DNA of 64,000 nucleotides, taken from assembly GCF_029846175.1 (NCBI RefSeq), contig NZ_JARWAC010000014.1, positions 1 to 64,000 on the forward strand. The letters are read 5' to 3'. The DNA comes from Sphaerisporangium sp. TRM90804 (GTDB taxonomy: Bacteria; Actinomycetota; Actinomycetes; Streptosporangiales; Streptosporangiaceae). Position 1 is the stretch's first letter. Each line of letters opens with the position of its first letter. The notes below the pieces were generated by a model that saw nothing but the letters and a program-made list of their open reading frames with translations, ran no database searches and had not been told where the DNA came from. Positions 8,226 to 16,802 of this stretch are shown one piece after another. Made by a program: the position numbers and the translations under genes.

Positions 8226-9719
8226 TCAACGGCCGGTGAGCCACTCGGCGACGGCGAGGGCCGCGACGCGGGAGCTGCCGCTCGTGGCCAGGTGCACCGC
8301 GCCCGACGGCTCGCCCGGCAGGCCCGTCTCCACTACGACGGCGTCCGGCCGCAGGCGCAGGAGGCGCTCCAGGGTGTCGCGCATCCAGGGGTGGCGGTGG
8401 GCGTCGTGGGTCACCAGCACCAGGGGCGCGGCGTCGAGCGCGGGCGGTTCGTGCCCGTCGGGGGTCAGCAGCGTCCGGCGCGTGCCGGGAAGGCGCGCGG
8501 CGAGCGCGGCCCCCGGCCCGTACGGGAGCGCGGCCCCGCCGATCGCCTGGTGCGGCCGGGCGGTCATCTCGACCACCTGCGGCGCCCGGGTGAGCACGGG
8601 GCGGGCGACGGCCCCGCGCGTCGTGACCCGCAGCGCCCGCCGCGCCGTGTCCAGCCCGAGCCGGGAGACGCCGTAGCCGGGATCCAGGTCGGCGCCGCCC
8701 GGCCGTCCGGCGGCCTCGGAGCGGGCGGTCCGGTGCCAGGTCGCCAGGGCGTCGACCCGGGAAGCGGCCTCCGACAGGCGTGCCTCGTCCAGGGTGCCCT
8801 GGTGGACGGCCTGGACGACGCCGCGCCGCAGCTCGTCCACGTTCTCCCCGCCGGGGGAGGAGGCGCCCACGCAGACGGCGTCCGCGCCGGCGGCGAGCGC
8901 GCGGACGGCGATCTCCGGCTGGGGCAGGCGCGCGGCCACGGCGCGCATCTCGATGGCGTCGGTCACCGCCAGGCCCGTGAAGCCCAGCTCCTCGCGCAGC
9001 AGGCCGGTGAGCACGCGGCGGCTGAGCGTCGCCGGCCGGCCGGGGTCCACGGACGGCACCATGAGGTGCCCGCACATGACGGCCCGCACCCCGGCGTCGA
9101 CGGCGGCGCGGAACGGCACGAGATCACGGCGTTCCAGCAGCTCGCGCGAGGCGTGAACGGTCGGCAGCGCCAGGTGGGAGTCGGTGACGGTGTCCCCGTG
9201 CCCGGGGAAGTGCTTGGCGCAGGCGGCCACGCCCGTGCTCTGCAAACCGGTGATCCACGCGGCGGCGTGCCGGGCCACGAGGCCCGCCTCCGCGCCGAAG
9301 GACCGGACGCCGATCACCGGGTTGCGGGGGTCGGCGTTGACGTCGACGTCCGGCGCGTAGTCGAGGGTGATCCCGGCGGCGTCCAGCATGCGCCCGATCT
9401 CCCGGCCGGTCCGTTCGGTGCGGCCGACCTCGTCGACGGCGCCGAGGGCGGCGTTTCCCGGCCATGAGCTGCCCGTCGCGGCCTCCAGCCGGGTGACGGC
9501 GCCGCCCTCCTCGTCCACGGCGACGATCACCCGGGGGTTCTCCTCGCGCAGCCGGCCGACCAGCGCGGCGGTGTCGGCGGAGACGTTGCGTGCGAAGAGC
9601 ACCACGCCGCCCAGGCCGGCGGCGAGCTGGCGCAGCAGCCAGTCGGGGGGAGCGGTGCCGTCGAAGCCCGGCTGGAGCACCGTGGCGGCGAGGCGGTCGA
9701 GATCGGGGCTGTGCGGCAT
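8226..9719 (-). CDS. nagZ: Beta-N-acetylhexosaminidase, glycoside hydrolase family 3 (NagZ type)
   Basis: The protein has 497 residues. The (beta/alpha)8 GH3 domain covers roughly 1-330. The NagZ signature KHFPGHGD lies at 169-176 and continues TVTDSH, supplying the His/Asp pair that acts as general acid. The nucleophile Asp is D253 in AVTDAIEM, and DEEGG at 69-73 forms the substrate pocket. NagZ removes terminal GlcNAc from muropeptides or glycans. The C-terminal ~150 residues form the second domain seen in longer actinobacterial NagZ enzymes. No signal peptide is visible, so it is probably cytoplasmic. It sits upstream of and co-directional with the RpiR gene. Confidence 0.92.
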   Translation of the reverse strand: MPHSPDLDRLAATVLQPGFDGTAPPDWLLRQLAAGLGGVVLFARNVSADTAALVGRLREENPRVIVAVDEEGGAVTRLEAATGSSWPGNAALGAVDEVGRTERTGREIGRMLDAAGITLDYAPDVDVNADPRNPVIGVRSFGAEAGLVARHAAAWITGLQSTGVAACAKHFPGHGDTVTDSHLALPTVHASRELLERRDLVPFRAAVDAGVRAVMCGHLMVPSVDPGRPATLSRRVLTGLLREELGFTGLAVTDAIEMRAVAARLPQPEIAVRALAAGADAVCVGASSPGGENVDELRRGVVQAVHQGTLDEARLSEAASRVDALATWHRTARSEAAGRPGGADLDPGYGVSRLGLDTARRALRVTTRGAVARPVLTRAPQVVEMTARPHQAIGGAALPYGPGAALAARLPGTRRTLLTPDGHEPPALDAAPLVLVTHDAHRHPWMRDTLERLLRLRPDAVVVETGLPGEPSGAVHLATSGSSRVAALAVAEWLTGR

Positions 9720-10031
9720 GCGGGTTTCCCTGCTTCGTCGCGGTTCCGGGCCGGTGTCGATCGCCGGGTCGGGGCGGGACGCGGCCGCGATGTGGCGTCA
9801 CGGACCATCCCGCGTATCTTCTATGGAGATTTCCTTCATTCGCTCCCGGATAGGTCACGTCCTGATGACGAGTTTCTTCAGAGGCATCGCTTCGCCGGAA
9901 AGTCTCCGTCATCCTCACGGCGAGGGGCGTGGCCGGGGGAACGGTCAACGCGGAGGCCTGCACGTCGCGGACCCGGGGCCCCGCCGCGGGAGCCGCCGGG
10001 GAACGACGCAGCCGCACCGTCTGGAGGCCGC
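9720..10031. other. Divergent intergenic region between nagZ and the GHL10 hydrolase gene
   Basis: About 310 bp hold the promoters of two divergent genes. The middle (9800-9900) is less GC-rich than the flanks. I see no convincing -35/-10 pair and no gene. GGAGG at 10023-10027 is the ribosome site of the right-hand gene. Confidence 0.5.
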
Positions 10032-11675
10032 ATGAACCGCCCGCCGTCACGCAGAGCCGTCCTCGGCGGCCTGGCCGCGGCCTCGCTGGCCCCGTGGCAG
10101 CTCCCCGCGCGCGCCGCCGCGGACAGCGGCCCCGCCCCGGCCACCGCCCCCGCGGAGGCCGCCCGCGTCACCCGTTCGCCGCGCCGGGAGCTGCGCGGCA
10201 TGTGGATCGCCTCAGTGCTCAACATCAACTGGCCGTCGCGGCCGGGGCTGACGCCCGAGCAGCAGCGGGGCGAGTTCGTCTCCTGGCTGGACCTGGCGCG
10301 GGCGCAGCGGCTGAACGCCGTCTTCGTGCAGGTGCGGCCCACCGCCGACGCCTTCTGGCCGTCGCCGTACGAGCCGTGGTCGGAGTACCTGACCGGGGTG
10401 CAGGGGCGCAACCCCGGGTACGACCCGCTGGCGTTCATGGTGCAGGCCGCGCACCAGCACGGGCTGGCCCTGCACGCCTGGTTCAACCCCTACCGCGTCT
10501 CGACGCAGCCCGACCCGGCCCGGCTCGCGCCGGAGCACCCGCTGCGCCGCCACCCCTCGTGGGGGGTCGTCTACGCGGGCAGGCTCTACTACAACCCCGG
10601 GCTGCCCGAGGTGCGGGCGTTCGTCCAGGACGCCATCATGGACGCGGTCAAGCGGTACGACGTCGACGGCGTGCACTTCGACGACTACTTCTACCCGTAT
10701 CCGGTGGCCGGCCAGCGGTTCGACGACGACGCGGCGTTCGCCGAGCACGGGGGCCACTTCACCGACCGGGCCGCCTGGCGGCGCAACAACGTCGACCTGC
10801 TGATCCACGAGATGGCGCGCAAGGTCTACGACGCCAAGCCCGAGGTGGCGTGGGGCGTCAGCCCGTTCGGCATCTGGCGCAACGTCACCACCGACCCGCG
10901 GGGCTCCTCGAGCACCGGGTCCCAGTCCTACGACGACCAGCACGCCGACACGCGCGCCTGGGTCAAGAACGGGTGGCTCGACTACGTCGCGCCGCAGATC
11001 TACTGGAACCTCGGGCTGCCCGTGGCCGACTACGCGGCCCTGGCCCCGTGGTGGGCGCAGGTCGTGCACGGCACCGGCACCCAGCTCTGGGTCGGGCAGG
11101 CGGCGTACAAGGTGGGCGCGGCGGGGCAGCCGGCGGCCTGGCAGGACCCGGCGGAGCTGTCGCGCCACCTGACGTTCGACAAGGACTATCCCGACATCGG
11201 CGGCGACGTCTACTACAGCGCGGGCGACGTGCGGGCCGACCGGCTCGGCGCGTTCACCCGGCTGCGGGAGGACCACTACGCCCGCCCGGCGCTCGCCCCG
11301 GTGCTGTCCCGCCTGGCGGGCGGCCCGGCCCCCGCCCGCCCGGCCCTCACCGCACTCCGCCGCACGGAGGCCGGCGTGGAGCTCGGCCTCGCGGCCACCG
11401 GCCACTCCGCCCCCCGCCTGTACGCGGTGTACCGCCTCGACGCGCCCAGCGCCTCGCCCACCGCCCACAACCCCGGCCAGGACGGCAGGGCCGACGACCA
11501 CGACTGGAAGCACGGCTACGGAGAGCCCGCCGGCCACCTGATCGCCGTCGTCCCCGGCGCCCGCCGCGCCCGGTACACCGACCCGGCGGCCCCCGGCGAC
11601 GCCTACTACCGCGTCACGGCCGTGGACCCCGCCAACCGCCAAAGCCTCCCCACCCCCTGGCACCGCGCCCGCTGA
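10032..11675 (+). CDS. Secreted GHL10/YngK-family glycoside hydrolase-like protein (Tat signal)
   Basis: The protein has 547 residues. The N-terminus (RRAVLGGLAAASLAPWQLPARA) is a twin-arginine-like signal with an AxA cleavage site near residue 30. The GHL10 (formerly DUF187) TIM barrel begins RELRGMWIASVLNINWPS, and continues through LNAVFVQVRPTADAFWPS, LHAWFNPYR, and DGVHFDDYFYPYP, where the Asp pair is the likely catalytic site. It ends with WLDYVAPQIYWNLG. A C-terminal Fn3-like strand domain follows (about 440-545). Family members act on extracellular polysaccharides or peptidoglycan. ATG 10032 is supported by GGAGG five bases upstream; the frame is open further upstream but without a site. 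It is divergent from nagZ, in line with a cell-wall or amino-sugar role. Confidence 0.88.
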   Translation: MNRPPSRRAVLGGLAAASLAPWQLPARAAADSGPAPATAPAEAARVTRSPRRELRGMWIASVLNINWPSRPGLTPEQQRGEFVSWLDLARAQRLNAVFVQVRPTADAFWPSPYEPWSEYLTGVQGRNPGYDPLAFMVQAAHQHGLALHAWFNPYRVSTQPDPARLAPEHPLRRHPSWGVVYAGRLYYNPGLPEVRAFVQDAIMDAVKRYDVDGVHFDDYFYPYPVAGQRFDDDAAFAEHGGHFTDRAAWRRNNVDLLIHEMARKVYDAKPEVAWGVSPFGIWRNVTTDPRGSSSTGSQSYDDQHADTRAWVKNGWLDYVAPQIYWNLGLPVADYAALAPWWAQVVHGTGTQLWVGQAAYKVGAAGQPAAWQDPAELSRHLTFDKDYPDIGGDVYYSAGDVRADRLGAFTRLREDHYARPALAPVLSRLAGGPAPARPALTALRRTEAGVELGLAATGHSAPRLYAVYRLDAPSASPTAHNPGQDGRADDHDWKHGYGEPAGHLIAVVPGARRARYTDPAAPGDAYYRVTAVDPANRQSLPTPWHRAR

Positions 11676-11796
11676 CCCGCCCGACCCCGTCCGCCGGCGC
11701 GGCCGGTTCCCGGTCTGCGGCGTCTTCACACACGCGCGCCTGACGTGCGCGCGAGGATCGCCCTTCGGAAAGCGCGCCGAAGGCACCTTGGCGGGG

Positions 11797-12867
11797 CTAG
11801 GAGGCCAGGAGGCGGCGGTGGGCGGTTTCGAGGGCGGACGGGGCGAGGGGGAGGCGGCCGGATTCGGCGGCCGCGCGCAGGGCCAGGGCGGCGGCGCCGG
11901 CGGCGCCGTCCCTGGCCAGGAGCACGGGGCGGCCGGTCAGGGCCTTTCCGACCTGCGCGGCGACCGTCGTGGGGTTGGTGAGCAGGGAGCCCGCCAGCAC
12001 CACCGGCTGGCCGGGGACGGCGGGGCCGAGGCCGTCGAGGGTGCGGAGCAGGGCTCGCGCGGCGTCGCGGAGGATGGCCCGGGCGACCCGGTCGCCCTCA
12101 CGGGCGGCCGTCTCGACGACCGGGCTGAGCAGGCCCAGACGGGCCGGCTCCCCGTCGTACACGGCGGCGATGATCGCCTGTGCCAGGGCCTCGCCTTCGG
12201 GCGGGGCGCCCGCGTCCCCGAGAGGCCCGGCCTCGGATTCGCGCGGTGTGTCCCGATCCTCGGGCGGAGGTCCGGGGAAGGGGCCTCCCAGGAGGGCCGG
12301 GAGGACGCGGTGGGTGAGGGCGGTGGGAGCGCCGCGGCCGTCCAGGGCGGTGAGGGCCGCCTGGGCGGCGCGGCGGCCGATCCACACGCCTGAGCCCTCG
12401 TCGCCGAGCAGCCAGCCGTAACCGTCGCAGCGGCGGACCATCTCGCGGTGCTCGATGCGGGCGGCCACCGCGCCGGTGCCGGCGACCAGGGCGCTTCCGG
12501 CGGGCTCGGGGGTCGCTCCGGCGAAGGAGACCAGGATGTCGGGGACCACGACCGGCAGCCCGCGCAGCCCGGCCCCCCGCCACGCCCGCGCGGACATCTC
12601 CGACGACCGCCGCCGGCCCGCCGCGCTGGCGCCGGCCAGCCCGAGCACGCCCGCCACGACGTCGCCGGGCCCGCCGGCGGGGCCGATCGCGGCCAGCGCC
12701 TCGGTGAGGGCGCGCAGGAGGTTGCCGCCGGGGTCGCGCGCGGAGCGGATGTTGGCCCCGCCCGCCCGGCTCCTGGCGAGCACCTCGCCGTCCCCCGTGG
12801 CCACCACGCAGCGCGTGCTCGTGCCCCCGGCGTCCACGCCCACGACCAGGGGAGACCTCGATGCCAT
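11797..12867 (-). CDS. N-acetylglucosamine kinase-like protein (BadF/BadG/BcrA/BcrD ATPase fold)
   Basis: The protein has 356 residues. The ASKHA phosphate-1 motif is VGVDAGGTSTR (9-19). Phosphate-2/adenosine features follow as ALVAGTGAVAAR and GDEGSGVWIGRRA, and a late VVLAGSLLTNP strand completes the fold. The GDEGSG motif is characteristic of the GlcNAc kinase/BadF group. It would make GlcNAc-6-P, which fits the RpiR and NagZ neighbours. A Pro/Asp-rich insert at about 198-222 (PPPEDRDTPRESEAG) is not part of the usual fold. The Shine-Dalgarno TAGGAGG lies in the loop of a hairpin whose second arm holds the ATG. Confidence 0.85.
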   Translation of the reverse strand: MASRSPLVVGVDAGGTSTRCVVATGDGEVLARSRAGGANIRSARDPGGNLLRALTEALAAIGPAGGPGDVVAGVLGLAGASAAGRRRSSEMSARAWRGAGLRGLPVVVPDILVSFAGATPEPAGSALVAGTGAVAARIEHREMVRRCDGYGWLLGDEGSGVWIGRRAAQAALTALDGRGAPTALTHRVLPALLGGPFPGPPPEDRDTPRESEAGPLGDAGAPPEGEALAQAIIAAVYDGEPARLGLLSPVVETAAREGDRVARAILRDAARALLRTLDGLGPAVPGQPVVLAGSLLTNPTTVAAQVGKALTGRPVLLARDGAAGAAALALRAAAESGRLPLAPSALETAHRRLLAS

Positions 12868-12887
12868 GACCCTCCTACGAGGTCATG
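12865..12887 (-). promoter_or_regulatory. Hairpin with ribosome site in the loop and start codon in the stem
   Basis: CATGACC at 12865-12871 and GGTCATG at 12881-12887 are perfect inverted repeats around a nine-base loop. In the kinase mRNA the AGGAGG lies in the loop and the AUG in the 3' arm. This could modulate initiation. Confidence 0.45.
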
Positions 12888-12945
12888 CCGGGGCGGTTCG
12901 CGGCCGCCGGCAGGGGCGATGCGGATTCCATGGCTCTCCTGTGAA

Positions 12946-12966
12946 GGTGATCTCCCCGAGATTACC
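12946..12966. promoter_or_regulatory. Imperfect palindrome upstream of the kinase gene, candidate operator
   Basis: GGTGATCTC, CCC, GAGATTACC: 8 of 9 positions are symmetric. It lies about 80 bp before the kinase start, where a repressor site would be expected. It is not a DasR-type site. Confidence 0.35.
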
Positions 12967-13114
12967 GGCCGGTGGAGATTTGCGCCTTCGTGCTCGGGCG
13001 GGGTGTCCCACACGGGTGCCGGGGGTGCGGGGAGGGCGGGGCGTCGGAGCGCTGTGATGTGGGTTGGTGTGGGAGTCTGCCTACTTCTGGGACGGTGGCG
13101 GACGGGGGAGCGTT

Positions 13115-13744
13115 ATGGGTGACCAACCTGTGCCGGGGGCGTGGGCGGCGGAGGGGGCCGGGGCGTCGCATCGGGCGGCGCGGTGGGTCACCGAGCTGTT
13201 CGCCCCACAGGTGGTCGTCATCGGGATGCCGCCGGTGGTCGGGCTGGTCTCAGACGGATGGAACGGGTTCTGGTGGGGCCTGGCGGCCTCGGCGCTGTGC
13301 GGCGGGATCCCCGCCTCGGTGATCGCGCTGGGCGTGCGGGCCGGCAGGCTGGACTCCCGGCACATCGTGGACCGCTCGCGCAGGACGGTGCCGCTGCTGG
13401 TCGCGGTCGCCGCCGTCGCGGCGGCCCTCGTGCTGCTGGCGCTGCTCGGCGCGCCGCGCCTTCTGGTCGCCACGGTGGGCGCGATGCTGGCGGGGCTGGC
13501 CGTGACCGTCCCGATCACCCTGAAGTGGAAGATCTCCTTCCACGCCGCGGTGTCGGCGGGCACCGTGCTCGTGCTCGCCCACGTGCTCCCGGCCGCACCG
13601 ACGCTCGCCGTCGGCGCCGTGCTGGTGGCGCTGATCTGCTGGGCGCGCGTGCGGCTGGCGCACCACACGGTCGCCCAGGTCGCCGCGGGCGCCGTCGCCG
13701 GCGCCGGGACGTCCTGGGCGGTCCTGGCGATGTCGCAGCTCTGA
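13115..13744 (+). CDS. PAP2-like integral membrane protein
   Basis: The protein has 209 residues and about five hydrophobic helices. The C-terminal half resembles the PAP2 phosphatase core. KWKISFHAAVSAG stands where the PSGH motif is expected, and ARVRLAHHTVAQVAAGAVAG matches the third motif (R, spaced H, then xV..G). The classical PSGH is altered to SFHA, so activity on lipid phosphates is uncertain. GGGGGAG at 13104-13110 supports the ATG at 13115. It stands alone, ending just before the polyol operon promoter. Confidence 0.7.
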   Translation: MGDQPVPGAWAAEGAGASHRAARWVTELFAPQVVVIGMPPVVGLVSDGWNGFWWGLAASALCGGIPASVIALGVRAGRLDSRHIVDRSRRTVPLLVAVAAVAAALVLLALLGAPRLLVATVGAMLAGLAVTVPITLKWKISFHAAVSAGTVLVLAHVLPAAPTLAVGAVLVALICWARVRLAHHTVAQVAAGAVAGAGTSWAVLAMSQL

Positions 13745-13772
13745 GCGGTCGTGTCACGGCTCCGTGTCCGAT

Positions 13773-13807
13773 TTGTTTCTTGACGAAGAAACAAGGACGG
13801 GTATAAA
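13773..13807 (+). promoter_or_regulatory. Promoter and overlapping palindromic operator of the polyol PTS operon
   Basis: A -35 box TTGACG (13780-13785) and a -10 box TATAAA (13802-13807) are 16 bp apart. The -35 box lies in the centre of a perfect inverted repeat, TTGTTTCTT (13773-13781) and AAGAAACAA (13786-13794), with a four-base centre. Downstream, AAACAAA occurs twice more (13805-13820) at an 11-bp spacing, about one helical turn. This pattern is what a DeoR-family tetramer would bind, and the first gene of the operon encodes one, so autoregulation is likely. Confidence 0.8.
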
Positions 13808-13846
13808 CAAAGACGAAACAAACCGAAACGGCGGTGAATCAACACG

Positions 13847-14608
13847 ATGTACGCCGAGGAGCGCCAGCAGGAGATCCTGGGCCGGGCGCGGGCCGTCGGG
13901 CGGGTGGACGTCATGACCCTGGCCGAGGAGTTCTCGGTCACCACCGAGACGATCCGCCGCGACCTCACCGTCCTGGAGCGCGCGGGCGTGCTGCGCCGGG
14001 TGCACGGCGGCGCCATCCCGGTCGAGCGGCTCGGGTTCGAGCCCGCGCTCGCCGCCCGCGACGAGGTGATGACGGCCGAGAAGGAGCGCATCGCCAAGGC
14101 CGCCCTGGCCGAGCTCCCCGACGACGGCTCGATCATCATCGACGCCGGGACGACCACCGGCCGGCTGGTGCAGATACTGCCCGCAGACCGCGAGCTCACC
14201 GTGATCGTCAACTCGCCGCCCCTGGCCACCGTGCTCGCCAGCCGCGCCAACCTCAGCGTCATCATGCTCGGCGGCCGGGTGCGCGGCCGCACGCTGGCCA
14301 CCGTCGACGACTGGGCGCTGCGCCCGCTGTCGCGGCTCAACGTCGACGTCGCCTTCATGGCCGCCAACGGCTGTTCGGTGGCCAAGGGCCTGACCACCCC
14401 CGACCCCGCGGAGGCGGCGATCAAGCGAGCGATGATCAAGGCGGCGAAGCGCAGCGTGCTGCTCGCCGACCACACCAAGTTCGCCGACACCTACCTGGCG
14501 AGGTTCGCCTCGGTGCCGGAGATCGACATGGTGGTCACCGACACCGGCCTGGACGCCGCCACGGTGGCCGACCTCGCCGCCGCGGGCCCCGAGGTGGTGC
14601 GCGCGTGA
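13847..14608 (+). CDS. DeoR-family transcriptional repressor
   Basis: The protein has 253 residues, as usual for DeoR proteins. An N-terminal winged helix begins MYAEERQQEILGRA and carries the recognition helix SVTTETIRRDLTVLE (about 28-42), then LRRVHGGA, the family hallmark. The C-terminal DeoRC sugar-phosphate sensor includes SIIIDAGTTTGRLVQIL, VNSPPLATVLA and the VLLADHTKF motif. It heads an operon of polyol-uptake genes and probably responds to a phosphorylated intermediate of that pathway. An ideal promoter with palindromic A/T-rich operators lies just upstream. Confidence 0.93.
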   Translation: MYAEERQQEILGRARAVGRVDVMTLAEEFSVTTETIRRDLTVLERAGVLRRVHGGAIPVERLGFEPALAARDEVMTAEKERIAKAALAELPDDGSIIIDAGTTTGRLVQILPADRELTVIVNSPPLATVLASRANLSVIMLGGRVRGRTLATVDDWALRPLSRLNVDVAFMAANGCSVAKGLTTPDPAEAAIKRAMIKAAKRSVLLADHTKFADTYLARFASVPEIDMVVTDTGLDAATVADLAAAGPEVVRA

Positions 14609-15546
14609 TCCTCACCCTGACCCTCAACCCGAGCCTCGACCGCACGATCGAGATCGGCTCGCTGACGCGCGGCACGGTCATCCGCGCCGCCAACGCCCAC
14701 CTCGACCCCGGCGGCAAGGGCGTGAACGTGTGCCGCGCCCTGCTGGCGAACGACGTCAGGTCCTGCGCCGTCATCCCCTACGGCGGCGCCGAGGGCCACC
14801 AGCTCCTCGCCCTGCTCTCCCAGGAGGGCATCGAAGTGATCACCGTGCCCGTCGCCGGGCCCACGCGCTCCAACGTCGCGCTGGCCGAACCCGACGGCAC
14901 CGTCACCAAGGTCAACGAGCCGGGCACCGCGCTGTCGCCGGCCGAGCTCGACGCCGTCGCCCAGGCCGTGCTGGACGCGGCCCGCTCGGCCGACTGGGTC
15001 GTCGCCTCCGGCAGCCTGCCCCCCGGCGTCCCGGTCGACCTGTACGCCCAGCTCGCCGCGCGCTTCGCCGAGGCCGGCATCAACGTCGCCGTCGACACCA
15101 GCGGGCCCGCGCTCGTCTCGGCCGTCGCGGCCGCCCCCGCCCTGGTCAAGCCCAACCGCGAGGAGCTCGCCGAGGCCACCGGCGCGACCCTCGTCACCCT
15201 GGGCGACGCCCTCGACGCCGCGGGTAAGCTGCGCGCGCTGGGAGCCCGAGCCGTGCTCGCCAGCCTCGGCCCCGACGGCGCCGTCCTGGTGGAGGAGGCC
15301 GGCGCCTGGTACGGCCGGTGCCCGGTGCGCGAGCCGCGAAGCACCGTGGGAGCCGGCGACGCCATGCTCGCCGGCTTCCTGGCCGCCGGGGCCGGCGGCC
15401 AGGCGGCACTGGTGGAGGCCCTGGCCTGGGCGTCTGCCGCGGTGTCGCTGCCCGGCAGCCGGATGCCGTCGCCCGGTGACATCCGCCGCGACGACGTCCG
15501 CATCCTCGAACCCGATCCGACCCAGCCGTTGTCGACCGGGGACTGA
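14605..15546 (+). CDS. fruK: PfkB-family kinase, 1-phosphofructokinase/tagatose-6-phosphate kinase type
   Basis: The protein has 313 residues. It begins MILTLTLNPSLDRTIEI, typical of FruK/LacC. The first PfkB signature is LDPGGKGVNVCRAL; later come SGSLPPGVP and the C-terminal signature STVGAGDAMLAGF, in which D252 is the catalytic base. It should phosphorylate fructose-1-P or tagatose-6-P to the 1,6-bisphosphate. Its GTG overlaps the regulator stop (GTGA), so the two are coupled. A mannitol PTS does not need such a kinase (mannitol-1-P gives fructose-6-P), so either the true substrate is another hexitol or the enzyme acts on fructose-6-P or tagatose-6-P made by the operon dehydrogenase. Confidence 0.88.
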   Translation: MILTLTLNPSLDRTIEIGSLTRGTVIRAANAHLDPGGKGVNVCRALLANDVRSCAVIPYGGAEGHQLLALLSQEGIEVITVPVAGPTRSNVALAEPDGTVTKVNEPGTALSPAELDAVAQAVLDAARSADWVVASGSLPPGVPVDLYAQLAARFAEAGINVAVDTSGPALVSAVAAAPALVKPNREELAEATGATLVTLGDALDAAGKLRALGARAVLASLGPDGAVLVEEAGAWYGRCPVREPRSTVGAGDAMLAGFLAAGAGGQAALVEALAWASAAVSLPGSRMPSPGDIRRDDVRILEPDPTQPLSTGD

Positions 15547-15609
15547 CGAACGGCGTTCACCCCCCTCGCCGGCGTGCCCGCGCCGGCAACCCCGGAAGGA
15601 GCACCACAT

Positions 15610-16797
15610 ATGGCCGATACCTACACTCCCACCGTCCAAGGGACCGGCGTCAAGGCGACGATCCAGCGCTTCGGCGGTCACCTCGCCGGAATGATCATGC
15701 CCAACATCGGGGCGTTCATCGCCTGGGGCCTGCTCACCGCGCTGTTCATCCCGACCGGCTGGCTGCCCAACGCGACACTCGCGGAGCTGGTCGACCCGAC
15801 CATCAAATACCTGCTGCCGATCCTGATCGGCTACACCGGCGGGCGCATGGTCCACGGCCAGCGCGGCGCCGTCGTCGGCGCCGTGGCCACCATGGGCGTG
15901 ATCGTCGGCTCGGACGTGCCGATGTTCCTCGGCGCGATGCTCGTCGGCCCGCTCGCCGCCTACGTCATCAAGCTGGTCGACGGCCTCGTCCAGAAGCGCA
16001 CCAAGGCCGGCTTCGAGATGCTGGTGGACAACTTCACCGCCGGCATCGTCGGCGCCGCCATGGCCATCCTGGGCGTCTTCGCCATCGGCCCGGTCGTGAG
16101 CTGGTTCACCGACGTCGCCGGCGACGCCGTCAGCTGGCTCATCGGCCACAACCTGCTGCCGCTGGCCTCGCTGCTCATCGAGCCGGCCAAGGTGCTCTTC
16201 CTCAACAACGCCATCAACCACGGCGTGCTCGGCCCGCTCGGCGTCGCCCAGGCGGTGGAGCAGGGCAAGTCCATCCTGTTCATGCTGGAGTCCAACCCCG
16301 GCCCCGGCCTCGGCCTCCTGCTCGCCTACATGTTCTTCGGCCCGCGCCTGCTGCGCCCCAGCACCCCGGCCGCGATGGTCATCCACTTCTTCGGCGGCAT
16401 CCACGAGATCTACTTCCCGTACGTGCTGATGAAGCCGCGCCTGCTCCTCGCGGTGATCGCGGGCGGCGCCTCCGGAGTGCTGGTCTTCATGGTGACCGGC
16501 GCCGGGCTGGTCGCTCCGCCCGCGCCGGGCAGCATCTTCGCCTACCTGGCGGTCACCCCGCGCGGCGGCTGGTTCGGCGTCCTCGCCGGCATCATCGTGG
16601 CCGCCGCGGTGTCCTTCGTCGTCGCCTCGGCCCTGCTCGGGTTCGGGCGCGCGAACGGCGACGAGCCCGCCGAAGCCGGCCCCGGCAGCGCCGCGGGCGA
16701 CCCCGAGGCGGTCACCGCCCACGACGCCGCCGCCCGCGAGACCGCCGCCACCCGTGACGAGACCGAAGTCCAGCGCGCCACCACCAGAGAGGTGTGA
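15610..16797 (+). CDS. mtlA: PTS EIIC component, mannitol family
   Basis: The protein has 395 residues. An N-terminal amphipathic segment (KATIQRFGGHLAGMIMPNIGAFIAWG) is diagnostic for MtlA-type EIIC and is followed by about eight membrane segments. Conserved loops are GGRMVHGQRGAVVGA, VGSDVPMFLGAM, NNAINHGVLGPLG and the GIHE substrate motif in FFGGIHEIYFPYVLM. It ends in a charged, Ala/Glu-rich tail of about 50 residues. EIIB and EIIA are separate genes downstream, unlike the fused E. coli protein. The ATG at 15610 follows GGAAGGA. It imports and phosphorylates a hexitol. Confidence 0.92.
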   Translation: MADTYTPTVQGTGVKATIQRFGGHLAGMIMPNIGAFIAWGLLTALFIPTGWLPNATLAELVDPTIKYLLPILIGYTGGRMVHGQRGAVVGAVATMGVIVGSDVPMFLGAMLVGPLAAYVIKLVDGLVQKRTKAGFEMLVDNFTAGIVGAAMAILGVFAIGPVVSWFTDVAGDAVSWLIGHNLLPLASLLIEPAKVLFLNNAINHGVLGPLGVAQAVEQGKSILFMLESNPGPGLGLLLAYMFFGPRLLRPSTPAAMVIHFFGGIHEIYFPYVLMKPRLLLAVIAGGASGVLVFMVTGAGLVAPPAPGSIFAYLAVTPRGGWFGVLAGIIVAAAVSFVVASALLGFGRANGDEPAEAGPGSAAGDPEAVTAHDAAARETAATRDETEVQRATTREV

Positions 16798-16802
16798 GCC
16801 CC

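Noticed and set aside
9711..10031. Upstream extension of the GHL10 protein
   Set aside because: It would bury the twin-arginine signal peptide; GGAGG supports the ATG at 10032.
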